From Deltaproteobacteria bacterium (GTDB lineage: Bacteria > Myxococcota > Myxococcia > Myxococcales > 40CM-4-68-19): 9,206 nucleotides of DNA. Position numbers and translations under genes: made by a program. The DNA is taken from contig JAFEBC010000446.1 of NCBI GenBank assembly GCA_018266095.1, positions 1 to 9,206 of the forward strand, read 5' to 3'. Shown piece after piece: positions 1-6,142 of this stretch. The notes below the pieces were generated by a model. It saw only the letters and a list, made by a program, of their open reading frames with translations. It ran no database searches and was not told the DNA's origin. The first letter of the stretch is position 1. Each line of letters starts with the position of its first letter.

Positions 1-519
1 CAGGAGGGCAACTTCCGCGAGGATCTCTTCTTCCGCCTGAGCGTGATCAACGTGGCGCTCCCGCCGCTGCGCCAGCGCAAGGAAGACATCGCGCACCTCA
101 TCCAGCACGCGCTCGACCAGCCCGACAACGTGCAGCGGCACGGCAAGAAGCGGCTCACCGCGCCCGCGCAGCACATGGTGCAGAACTATTCGTGGCCCGG
201 GAACGTGCGCGAGCTGATGAACGTGGTCTCGCACGTGCTGACGTTCTCGGAGGGGCCCGACATCGACGTGCAGCACCTGCCGCCGCGGCTCACGGGCGGC
301 GCGAGCAAGGGTCCGCTGCCGTTCAACGAGCACTTGGGCTTCCACGAGGCCAAGGAGCAGCTCCTCGAGAGCTTCGAGCGCGAGTACCTGACGGCGTTGC
401 TCAAGCGCTGCGAGGGCAACATCTCGCGGGCCGCGCGCGAGAGCGGGCTGCACCGCAAGTCGATCGAGCGCCTGGTGAAGAAGTACGACATCGACGCGCG
501 CGGCCTGCGCGAGCGGTAG
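1..519 (+). CDS. sigma54-dependent transcriptional activator (NtrC family), C-terminal part
   Basis: This is the end of an open frame that enters from the left edge; 172 residues are visible before the TAG at 517-519. Seen: the AAA+ signature FREDLFFRL (visible residues 5-13, including the conserved arginine-finger region), then LPPLRQRKEDI (20-30), the sensor II stretch WPGNVREL (65-72), a linker, and a C-terminal Fis-type helix-turn-helix (about 127-167, with GNISRAARESGLHRKSIERL). This is the standard order of enhancer-binding proteins, which use ATP hydrolysis to open sigma54-RNA polymerase promoters from upstream sites in the cytoplasm. Walker A, Walker B, GAFTGA and any receiver, FHA, GAF or PAS sensor domain lie outside the window, so the input signal is unknown. 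An internal GTG at 43 is only a coding valine. The gene converges on the lipoprotein gene at 617-991. It may regulate the neighbouring cassettes, since a sigma54-like promoter precedes the gene starting at 5454, but proximity is the only link. Confidence 0.96.
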   Translation, partial: QEGNFREDLFFRLSVINVALPPLRQRKEDIAHLIQHALDQPDNVQRHGKKRLTAPAQHMVQNYSWPGNVRELMNVVSHVLTFSEGPDIDVQHLPPRLTGGASKGPLPFNEHLGFHEAKEQLLESFEREYLTALLKRCEGNISRAARESGLHRKSIERLVKKYDIDARGLRER

Positions 520-555
520 CGGTTCCTCGAGCAGCTCGTGGTACCCGAAGCGGCA

Positions 556-588
556 GCGCGCCCCTCAGGTCGTCGTCGAGGAGCGCGC
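556..588. terminator. hairpin between convergent genes, possible bidirectional terminator
   Basis: Arms at 556-566 and 578-588 form an 11-base stem with an 11-base loop. The one imperfect pair is C.A read on the plus strand but G.U on the minus strand, so the RNA hairpin is better for the minus-strand transcript. It sits 37 bases after the activator stop and 28 bases beyond the stop of the lipoprotein gene. There is no T-run on either side, so it is not a classical intrinsic terminator. The rest of the 520-616 gap shows nothing else. Confidence 0.45.
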
Positions 589-616
589 CGCACTCAATCG
601 ACTGCGCGTCGTTCAG

Positions 617-991
617 CTACTCAAACGTGTGCTTCACGGTGCCGTTCGCGATCGGCAGCGACACCTCGCGCACCTGACCCGCGCCGTTGTCGAGCTTGGC
701 CACGATCTCGGTCTCGTGCATGGGCACGAGGAACTTGATGTCCGTGTCCTTCGCCGGGAGCGCGCCGTCCATGATCCGCTTGCCGCCCTTGGTGGCGAGC
801 GTGAGGTGGCCCACGCCCTTCGGCAGGAGGCCCTTGGCGGTGCTCAGCGTCAGGTTCACCGTCCGGGTGGTGCTGAAGGTGAACCCGGGCGGGACCTTGG
901 CGTCGTTGAGCGTCTTGGTCTTCTGCTTGGTGGGCAGCTCGCAGCCCGCTGCAACCAGGACGATGAGGGAGAAGATGATCTTGGTCTTCAT
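617..991 (-). CDS. small lipoprotein, LruC-associated (cassette A)
   Basis: A 124-residue protein starting at ATG 991 and ending at TAG 619-617. Seen: a basic N-terminus (MKTK), a hydrophobic stretch, and a lipobox VAAGC with Cys17 as the predicted lipidated residue, so the product should be exported and lipid-anchored. The mature part begins CELP, followed by a KVPPGFTF.TTR motif (about 32-43), a conserved LLPKGVGHL block and a beta-rich C-terminal half. It is a clear paralogue of the lipoprotein at 5748-6131: both share CELP.K, KVPPGFTF.TTR, LLP.G.GHL.L, DGAL, PM and LD.G.G. The start is 2 bases after the stop of the upstream large gene, with GGAGGAG (999-1005) as ribosome site inside that gene's last codons, so translation is probably coupled. 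The VPPGFTF block resembles what I recall of the N-terminal region of single-chain LruC lipoproteins in other phyla; that comparison is from memory. Role unknown; an anchor or partner for the large protein is an inference. Confidence 0.9.
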   Translation of the reverse strand: MKTKIIFSLIVLVAAGCELPTKQKTKTLNDAKVPPGFTFSTTRTVNLTLSTAKGLLPKGVGHLTLATKGGKRIMDGALPAKDTDIKFLVPMHETEIVAKLDNGAGQVREVSLPIANGTVKHTFE

Positions 992-1005
992 GGCTAGTCT
1001 CCTCC
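986..1005 (-). promoter_or_regulatory. stop/start junction with ribosome binding site, cassette A
   Basis: On the minus strand this reads GGAGGAGACTAGCCATGAAG. It contains a strong Shine-Dalgarno (GGAGGAG), the TAG stop of the large gene, 2 spacer bases, and the ATG of the lipoprotein with 7 bases between ribosome site and start. The last 17 bases, GGAGACTAGCCATGAAG, are identical at the cassette B junction (6126-6142). The arrangement suggests reinitiation or coupled translation. Confidence 0.8.
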
Positions 1006-4000
1006 GCCGCCGTAGCAGGCTGCGTAGTTCGATTCGAACAGCGGACCAAAGTCGTCGACGTAGATGGGCGACGGCGCCTGGATCGCGCGGCTCGTGTTGA
1101 TGAGGTCAGTTCGGTAGTACCAACTGTAGTAGTTGTAATCGTTGTAGTTGGACTCGATCCACGGCACGAGGCCGGTGAACACCTGGGTCATGTCCACGCC
1201 TTCCTGCGGCCAGTACGACGGGAAGGAGAAGTACATGATGGCGAACGGGATGCCGTGGCTGTTGACGTAGTTGCCCCAGCCGTTCGTGCCCGACGCGTCG
1301 TCCATGGTGTTGCGCAGGTCGTCCAGGCCGAGATCAGTCGGACCGTACTCGGCCTGGTGGATCTGGCGGCCGTACTCGTTGGCGCGCGTGATGAACACGT
1401 CGTACGGCGCGTTCCAGAGCGAGTCGTAGAAGTAGATGTTCTGCGGATCCGACCAGTCGTCCGGGTTGTTGGTCAGCGTCACGACCAGCGCCACGGCCTT
1501 GCCGGTCTGCATCGGCTTGCTCGGGTCGGTGTTGATGAAGCCCGACGACTGTCCGTAGAGGTGGAAGGTGTCGTCGATGATCGGCAGGACGGCCTTGGTG
1601 TTCTCGCCGGGGACCGGCTGAACGGTGTCGTGCGAGCCGTCCGAGAAGTAGCGGTCCACCTTCACGATGTTCTGCGGCAGCACGCCCGGCAGCGCGACGT
1701 ACAGGGCGCTGTGGATGCTGGCGCCGATGGCCAGGTCGTTGAAGGTGAGCTTGAGCTTCTCGGTGTTGTAGTTCGCGTCGACCAGCGCCTCGTAGTCGAA
1801 GGTCACGACCTGGTCGTTGAAGTCGAAGTCGCCGTTCGACGGGTGCAGGTCCTCGAAGACCACCGTGCCGTTGCCCGGGAAGCGCAGCATGGCGCAGGTG
1901 CAGGTCTCGATGAGCGTGCTCGGCGCGATGACCTGCGAGAGGTGCTGGCCGTCGCCCGAATCCAACGTCACCTTGATGGTGGTGCCCGCGGGCGGCGTGT
2001 TGCCGTTCTCGTCGGTGGTGTTGAAGGTGCCGAAGACCGTGTAGCTGCCGTCGCCGTTCGACCACACGTACGGGCCGCGCGAGAGCTGGAAGGGGATCTC
2101 GGTGCCGTTCGACGAGGTGAAGGTGGCGCCGAGCTGCGGATTGTCGGTCGAGGCGCAGCCCGGGTTCCACGTGAGCTGCACGTCGAAGGTGCCCGCGCAG
2201 ATGCCGCCGTTGGGCGAGGTGAAGAGGCTGCTCGTGTCCACGTCGATCGAGGGCGCCGTGGTCGGGCCGCCGGTGGCGTGCGTCTCCACCTGGCAGGTCG
2301 AGGTGTTGCCCGCGCTGTCCGTGGCCGAGCAGGTCACGAAGCCATCGCCCGGCTGGATGTTGCCGCAGGTCGCCTGCACCGCGCCGTCGCAGGCGTCCAC
2401 CGCGCTCGCGGTCACGTTCACGTCAGCCGTGCAGCCGTCGAGGTGCGCGTACACCGGGCCCTGCTGGCAGGAGATGACCGGGCCCTGGGCGTCGGTCACG
2501 TTGATGGTCTGCGTCACCGACGCCTGCGCGCCGTACTGGCTGGTCGCGTAGAGCGTGATGATGTGCGTGCCGAGCGGCAGCGTGGTGGTGAGCTGCGCGC
2601 CGGTGCCGAGCGCGTTCTGGCCCTCGGCCCACACGAACGAGGCGGAGTTGGTCGAGGCCGAGGCGTCGAGCGTCACGCCGCCGCAGACGTTGCCCTGCGA
2701 GGCGGTGACCGAGAACGCCGGGTTCGGCGGATCGTGGATCTCGGTGACGATCGAGATCGGCGCCTGCGCGTCGATGGCGCCGGCCGGGAGGAACCCGCTG
2801 GCCACGATGCTGCCCATGGTGCAGATGCGGGCGCCCGGATCGTTCGGCGCGATGAAGGTGAGCTGCACCGTGCCCTGGCCGTCCGCGGGACCGAACACGC
2901 CCGGCGTCGCGCTGTAGCTGCTGTTCAGGCGGAAGCGCACACCGGTCGCCGACGAGAGCGGCGAGGGCGGCGTCGCGGTCCAGGTGGCGCCGCTGTCCGA
3001 GGCCTGCGGGTTCGTGGTGGTCGTGTACTCGATGTCCACCGGCGGCGAGCCCGCGCTCTGCACGGCGCCCGCGAAGATCGACGGCTGCGCGGTGCAGTTG
3101 TAGAGCGGATACGACGACGAGATCGGCTGCTGCTGCGTCGCGTCGGTGTCGAACAGATCGTACACGTACGTGTTCTGCGTGGCGATGGTGCCCGAGTTCC
3201 GGAAGCTCACGTCGAAGGTGGCCGGGCTGCCCACCAGCACCTGCGAGGTCTCCGCCTGCGTCTTGACGGTGAGCTCGCTGTTGCCGCCCAGGAACACGTA
3301 GCTCGAGACGACGGTCGGGTTCTGCTTGCTGGTGCCGTCAGGGAGCACGTCCGGCGGGTTCACGGTGCCGCTGTCCGCCCAGATGTCCAGGTTGAAGTTG
3401 ACCGTCTCGCCCTGCGTGCCGGCGACCACCTTGAACGGCACGAGGAAGTAGTAGTTGTTCCACACCGTGTCGCCGCCGACGGTCGTGGTCGAGTGGTCCG
3501 TGCAGAACATCGGCCCGGAGCAGTCGGTGAACGGGTTGTAGCCCTTGCGCGTCGAGGGCACGTGGCCCGGGAAGGTGCACTGGTACCAGGCGGCCGAGAC
3601 AGTGCCGCCGCTGCGCACCTGCGGGTGCCACTCGCACGTCGGCGTGACCTTGTTGCCGCTGCCGTCCTCGAGCTCGTAGTCCGTGAGCGACGGGTGCGGG
3701 ATGACCGGGCCGGTCAGGTCGAGCTCGAGCGGCAGCGTGGCGCCGAACGACAGATTGTCGAAGCCGAGGAACGAGTCGATGAGGCGGTACGTGTCGAACG
3801 GCGCCTGGCCGTAGAGGTAGCTCGTGTCGCCGATGGACAGGTTCAGGCTGGTGGGGCTGATGGTGCCGTCCGGACGGCGCGAGTTCCAGAAGGTGCTGCG
3901 CAGGGTGGTGCTGCCGTCGGGCGTGTTGCCGCCGCCGGCCGCGCTGCCGTAGACGTTGGAGAACTGGCCCGTGAGGTACGCCTTGTTCATCACGAACTGG

Positions 4001-5454
4001 TAGGCGCCGGGGCGAGCGTTGAGCGAGCTCTGGTTGCTGGCGTTCAGGCGCACCGCGTACTGGAACTGCGCGTACGAGGTCGACGTGCCGGGCTTGCTGA
4101 AGTTGAGGCAGCGCACCTGGCTGTACTGCGAGGGGCCGGTGAGCGGCGTCCACGAGGTGGTGTTGTTGTCGCACGACGGGTCGCTGGAGAAGCCGACGCT
4201 CCAGCCCGACTGGACGGTGATGTTGCCCGCGAAGTCGACCTCGGGCGGCAGGATGTCGGTGATGGCCGCGTTCACCATCTGGTACGGCTGGCCGTTCTGA
4301 TCGTACGCGTTGACGTCGATCTCGTACTCCAGCGGCTCCTCAGGGGCCCAGGCGCAGCCAGTGTTGTCGTTGAGGTTCGGGAAGTGCGCGGTGACGTTGT
4401 AGAAGGCCGAGAAGACGTACTGCGGGCGCGGGCAGCGGTGCGTCTTGCTGAGCTGCGCGTAGCCGGGGCCCGTGTTGAAGAAGTACTGGGCGCTCGCGTC
4501 CTTCTGCGCGCCATCGGGGAACGAGGCGTGCGCGTTGTTGGTCGTCAGCGTGAGGCCGCTCGGGTACCAGTAGGTGATGAGGGCGCCCACGCCGCCGGTG
4601 AAGTAGGGCGAGCCGGTGATGAGGTTGTTGATGGTGAACGTCACCGTGGTGACGGAGGCCGGGTTGTTCGTGTCGGCCGGCGTGATGGTGAAGCCGCTGT
4701 TGACCTGCGCGGTGTCGAGGGACGGCCAGCCCGCCACGTGCGTGGACGTGCCCTCCTTGACGCCGCTCACGTAGAGCGCGCCCGGGGCCACCGGATCGGT
4801 CACGGTGGTGGTGCCCGACTCGTAGTAGCTGGCGTAGGTGTAGTCGTTGAGCGGCGTGACGCGCCAGGTGACGTTGGTGCCCTGGCGCGTGCCGTGGGGC
4901 TCGGTGGCCGCGGTGGCGCTGACGAACTGCTTGAGCAGGCTCGGGTGCGTGCTGGAGAGCACGGTCACGGTCTGCGTGTCGGTGGCGAGCACGGTGTGCG
5001 CGCTGTCGTCGAGCACGAGGCGGATGGGGATGGTCCACTGCGTGCCGCTGGGGATGGTCACCGTCGCGGCCTGGCTGGTGAACGCGTAGAGGCCCGTCGA
5101 GCCCTGCGAGCTGCCGCTGGTGGAGATGGAGGGCGAGATGAGCGTGGTGCCCGTCGGGCCGCCCTGGCCGTCGCCGCAGGTGGTGAGGGTCGCGATGGTG
5201 ACGCTGCCCGCCGCCGCGCCGCCGCCGAGGCCGGGGTTGCAGATGTCCACCTCGAGGTGGGCGCCCACGGTGGTGAGGTTCGTCAGCGAGTACTGCGCGC
5301 TGAGGATCACCTCCGGATAGAAGCCGGAGTAGACGCTCCCGGCTGGCGCACCGTTCTGCGACACGGTCAGGTGCACCTGGCCAGTCGGGGTGGCGGAGGC
5401 TGCAGTCGCGAGGGTCGTCAGGCAGATCAGCGACGCAAGAGAAGCTCGGGTCAT
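994..5454 (-). CDS. large secreted multidomain LruC-domain protein (cassette A)
   Basis: A 1486-residue protein. The ATG at 5454 is chosen because MTRASLASLICLTTLATAASA is a good Sec signal peptide (cut near residue 21); the frame stays open 67 codons further upstream but that part reads as non-coding. Layout (approximate residues): 165-320 and 370-430 DUF11-like beta domains (one with LEYEIDVNAYDQNG...ITDILPPEVDF); 600-650 a module with paired cysteines (TPTCEW, WYQC, TDC, FCTD); 725-830 another DUF11/CARDB-like domain (VLVGSPATFDVSFRNSG); 905-988 PKD-like; 988-1062 HYR domain (DACDGAVQATC, GDGFVTCSATDSAGNTSTC); 1063-1190 a beta linker domain; 1190-1486 the LruC/DUF4842-type domain with FEDLHPSNGDFDFND starting at residue 1200. 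The end is tyrosine-rich (about 1434-1450), then CYGGGGD. No transmembrane anchor or MYXO-CTERM-like tail is seen, so it is either released or held by a partner. The ribosome site is weak. Function unknown; architecture suggests an extracytoplasmic surface or matrix protein, and the Asp-rich motif may bind calcium. Confidence 0.92.
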   Translation of the reverse strand: MTRASLASLICLTTLATAASATPTGQVHLTVSQNGAPAGSVYSGFYPEVILSAQYSLTNLTTVGAHLEVDICNPGLGGGAAAGSVTIATLTTCGDGQGGPTGTTLISPSISTSGSSQGSTGLYAFTSQAATVTIPSGTQWTIPIRLVLDDSAHTVLATDTQTVTVLSSTHPSLLKQFVSATAATEPHGTRQGTNVTWRVTPLNDYTYASYYESGTTTVTDPVAPGALYVSGVKEGTSTHVAGWPSLDTAQVNSGFTITPADTNNPASVTTVTFTINNLITGSPYFTGGVGALITYWYPSGLTLTTNNAHASFPDGAQKDASAQYFFNTGPGYAQLSKTHRCPRPQYVFSAFYNVTAHFPNLNDNTGCAWAPEEPLEYEIDVNAYDQNGQPYQMVNAAITDILPPEVDFAGNITVQSGWSVGFSSDPSCDNNTTSWTPLTGPSQYSQVRCLNFSKPGTSTSYAQFQYAVRLNASNQSSLNARPGAYQFVMNKAYLTGQFSNVYGSAAGGGNTPDGSTTLRSTFWNSRRPDGTISPTSLNLSIGDTSYLYGQAPFDTYRLIDSFLGFDNLSFGATLPLELDLTGPVIPHPSLTDYELEDGSGNKVTPTCEWHPQVRSGGTVSAAWYQCTFPGHVPSTRKGYNPFTDCSGPMFCTDHSTTTVGGDTVWNNYYFLVPFKVVAGTQGETVNFNLDIWADSGTVNPPDVLPDGTSKQNPTVVSSYVFLGGNSELTVKTQAETSQVLVGSPATFDVSFRNSGTIATQNTYVYDLFDTDATQQQPISSSYPLYNCTAQPSIFAGAVQSAGSPPVDIEYTTTTNPQASDSGATWTATPPSPLSSATGVRFRLNSSYSATPGVFGPADGQGTVQLTFIAPNDPGARICTMGSIVASGFLPAGAIDAQAPISIVTEIHDPPNPAFSVTASQGNVCGGVTLDASASTNSASFVWAEGQNALGTGAQLTTTLPLGTHIITLYATSQYGAQASVTQTINVTDAQGPVISCQQGPVYAHLDGCTADVNVTASAVDACDGAVQATCGNIQPGDGFVTCSATDSAGNTSTCQVETHATGGPTTAPSIDVDTSSLFTSPNGGICAGTFDVQLTWNPGCASTDNPQLGATFTSSNGTEIPFQLSRGPYVWSNGDGSYTVFGTFNTTDENGNTPPAGTTIKVTLDSGDGQHLSQVIAPSTLIETCTCAMLRFPGNGTVVFEDLHPSNGDFDFNDQVVTFDYEALVDANYNTEKLKLTFNDLAIGASIHSALYVALPGVLPQNIVKVDRYFSDGSHDTVQPVPGENTKAVLPIIDDTFHLYGQSSGFINTDPSKPMQTGKAVALVVTLTNNPDDWSDPQNIYFYDSLWNAPYDVFITRANEYGRQIHQAEYGPTDLGLDDLRNTMDDASGTNGWGNYVNSHGIPFAIMYFSFPSYWPQEGVDMTQVFTGLVPWIESNYNDYNYYSWYYRTDLINTSRAIQAPSPIYVDDFGPLFESNYAACYGGGGD

Positions 5455-5495
5455 CGTGGGCTCGGGCCGGAAGTTGGGAAACCGAGGGTGATGTC

Positions 5496-5511
5496 TGCAA
5501 CTGAGGATCCA
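5496..5511 (-). promoter_or_regulatory. candidate sigma54 (-24/-12) promoter for the cassette A large gene
   Basis: The minus strand reads TGGATC-CTCAG-TTGCA, against the sigma54 consensus TGGCAC-N5-TTGCW. The invariant GG and GC are present with exactly 10 bases between them, and the full TTGCA is present; two bases of the -24 element differ (AT for CA). The predicted start would be near 5485, giving a leader of about 30 bases before the ATG at 5454. An enhancer-binding protein gene lies nearby at 1-519. Found by eye and not tested. Confidence 0.5.
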
Positions 5512-5621
5512 AGTGGTTGCCCGGAGGTGAACCTGCGCCCCCGTGGTCTTCCGGACCACCCCCGAGAAAGTGGTTGATCGACGGAACCTTGGAACTCCCC
5601 AGGTGATTTTCCCCAGGTGGT
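5511..5621. repeat. cluster of GTGGT motifs, a 17-base dyad and short direct repeats upstream of the promoter
   Basis: Seen on the plus strand: AAGTGGTTG twice (5511-5519 and 5568-5576, 57 bases apart); a perfect dyad GTGGTC-N5-GACCAC (5543-5559); and TCCCCAGGTG twice at a 14-base interval (5596-5605 and 5610-5619). GTGGT or its complement occurs five times within the block. The group lies immediately upstream of the candidate sigma54 promoter, where enhancer-binding proteins usually bind. It may be an operator or upstream activating region; the binding protein is unknown. Confidence 0.45.
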
Positions 5622-5640
5622 GCGGGGGATCCCCGAAGCA

Positions 5641-5680
5641 AGAGACCCCGGCCACCCGCGTCAGCGGGGCCAGGGTCTCT
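5641..5680 (-). terminator. strong hairpin after cassette B, likely transcription end
   Basis: Outer arms at 5641-5653 and 5668-5680 form 13 pairs. The single imperfect pair is C.A on the plus strand but G.U in minus-strand RNA. Inner arms CCGC (5656-5659) and GCGG (5664-5667) extend the stem across a 2-base bulge to a 4-base loop. It lies 67 bases past the lipoprotein stop at 5748 and before the promoter region of cassette A. No T-run follows, so it could equally be an RNA-stabilising or processing hairpin. Confidence 0.6.
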
Positions 5681-5706
5681 GCGTTCCGAGGCGGGTCGTC
5701 TCAAAG

Positions 5707-5725
5707 AGAGACAGCTCCCGTCTCT
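5707..5725 (-). terminator. short hairpin directly after the cassette B lipoprotein
   Basis: On the minus strand AGAGAC-N7-GTCTCT forms a 6-base perfect stem followed by CTTTGA, with the stem starting 22 bases after the TAA of the lipoprotein. The arms AGAGAC and GTCTCT recur at the ends of the larger hairpin at 5641-5680, so the two could pair alternatively. Weak as a terminator on its own. Confidence 0.35.
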
Positions 5726-5747
5726 GCCTGAAGCTGCGTTTCCAGCC

Positions 5748-6131
5748 TTACTGGAAGTACACCGTGGCCGCGCTCGCCGGCACCTCGACCTGCGTGCGCA
5801 CGATCTTGCCCGAGCCCGCGTCGAGGGTGGCGATGAGCGTGCGGTCCTTCATCGGCAGGCTCAGGTGCAGCTTGCGCTCGGTCAGGTTGCCCTTGAGGGC
5901 ACCGTCAAAGAGCACGCGTCCATCGGCGAGGCTCAGCTTCAGGTGCCCGGTGCCCGAAGGCAGGAGCGCCTGAGACGCGGTGAGCGACACGTCGACGCCG
6001 CGCGTCGTCTTGAAGGTGAACCCCGGCGGCACCTTGGTATCGCCGAGCGTCGCCCCTTGCCGGGCCTTCAGCGGGAGCTCGCAGGCCACCGCCGACATCA
6101 TCAACATCGCGAACAGGATGGTCTTCTTCAT
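5748..6131 (-). CDS. small lipoprotein, LruC-associated (cassette B)
   Basis: A 127-residue protein from ATG 6131 to TAA 5750-5748. Seen: MKK start, hydrophobic core, and a relaxed lipobox SAVAC with Cys17 as predicted lipidation site, the same position as in its paralogue at 617-991. The mature part begins CELPLK, then KVPPGFTFKTTR (33-44), LLPSGTGHLKL, DGALKG, a PMKDRTLIATLDAGSGKI block and a beta-rich end. It starts 2 bases after the stop of the cassette B large gene, with GGAG (6139-6142) 7 bases upstream. Conserved blocks confined to the same positions in both copies point to one fold under selection. The VPPGF.F.TT motif resembles N-terminal parts of one-piece LruC proteins (recollection, not searched). 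It probably sits in a membrane as the partner of the adjacent large protein; this is inference. Confidence 0.9.
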   Translation of the reverse strand: MKKTILFAMLMMSAVACELPLKARQGATLGDTKVPPGFTFKTTRGVDVSLTASQALLPSGTGHLKLSLADGRVLFDGALKGNLTERKLHLSLPMKDRTLIATLDAGSGKIVRTQVEVPASAATVYFQ

Positions 6132-6142
6132 GGCTAGTCTCC
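6126..6142 (-). promoter_or_regulatory. stop/start junction with ribosome binding site, cassette B
   Basis: The minus strand reads GGAGACTAGCCATGAAG: Shine-Dalgarno GGAG, the TAG stop of the large gene, 2 spacer bases and the lipoprotein ATG. All 17 bases match the cassette A junction at 986-1002, while the codons just upstream differ (YGGGGD against NFCGD). Confidence 0.8.

Noticed and set aside
186..1100. Several overlapping open frames on both strands across the activator end and first lipoprotein gene
   Set aside because: Low-complexity Arg/Ala-rich translations that overlap well-supported genes; shadows of GC-rich coding sequence.
994..1100. Possible C-terminal sorting signal (MYXO-CTERM type) on the large proteins
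   Set aside because: No hydrophobic helix followed by a basic tail is present; both proteins simply end in a Cys-containing, Gly-Asp tail.
1255..5577. A 1440-codon open frame on the plus strand opposite the cassette A large gene
   Set aside because: It is Arg/Val/Ala/Gly-rich with no domain or signal, lies antisense to a gene with clear signal peptide and domains, and is a typical by-product of third-position GC bias.
5625..5634. Palindrome GGGGATCCCC
   Set aside because: Short and GC-rich, with no second copy or clear context; it could form by chance.
5455..5655. Upstream 67-codon extension of the cassette A large gene
   Set aside because: It would bury a good signal peptide, covers the promoter and repeat region, and its translation (many His/Arg/Pro) does not look like protein-coding sequence.
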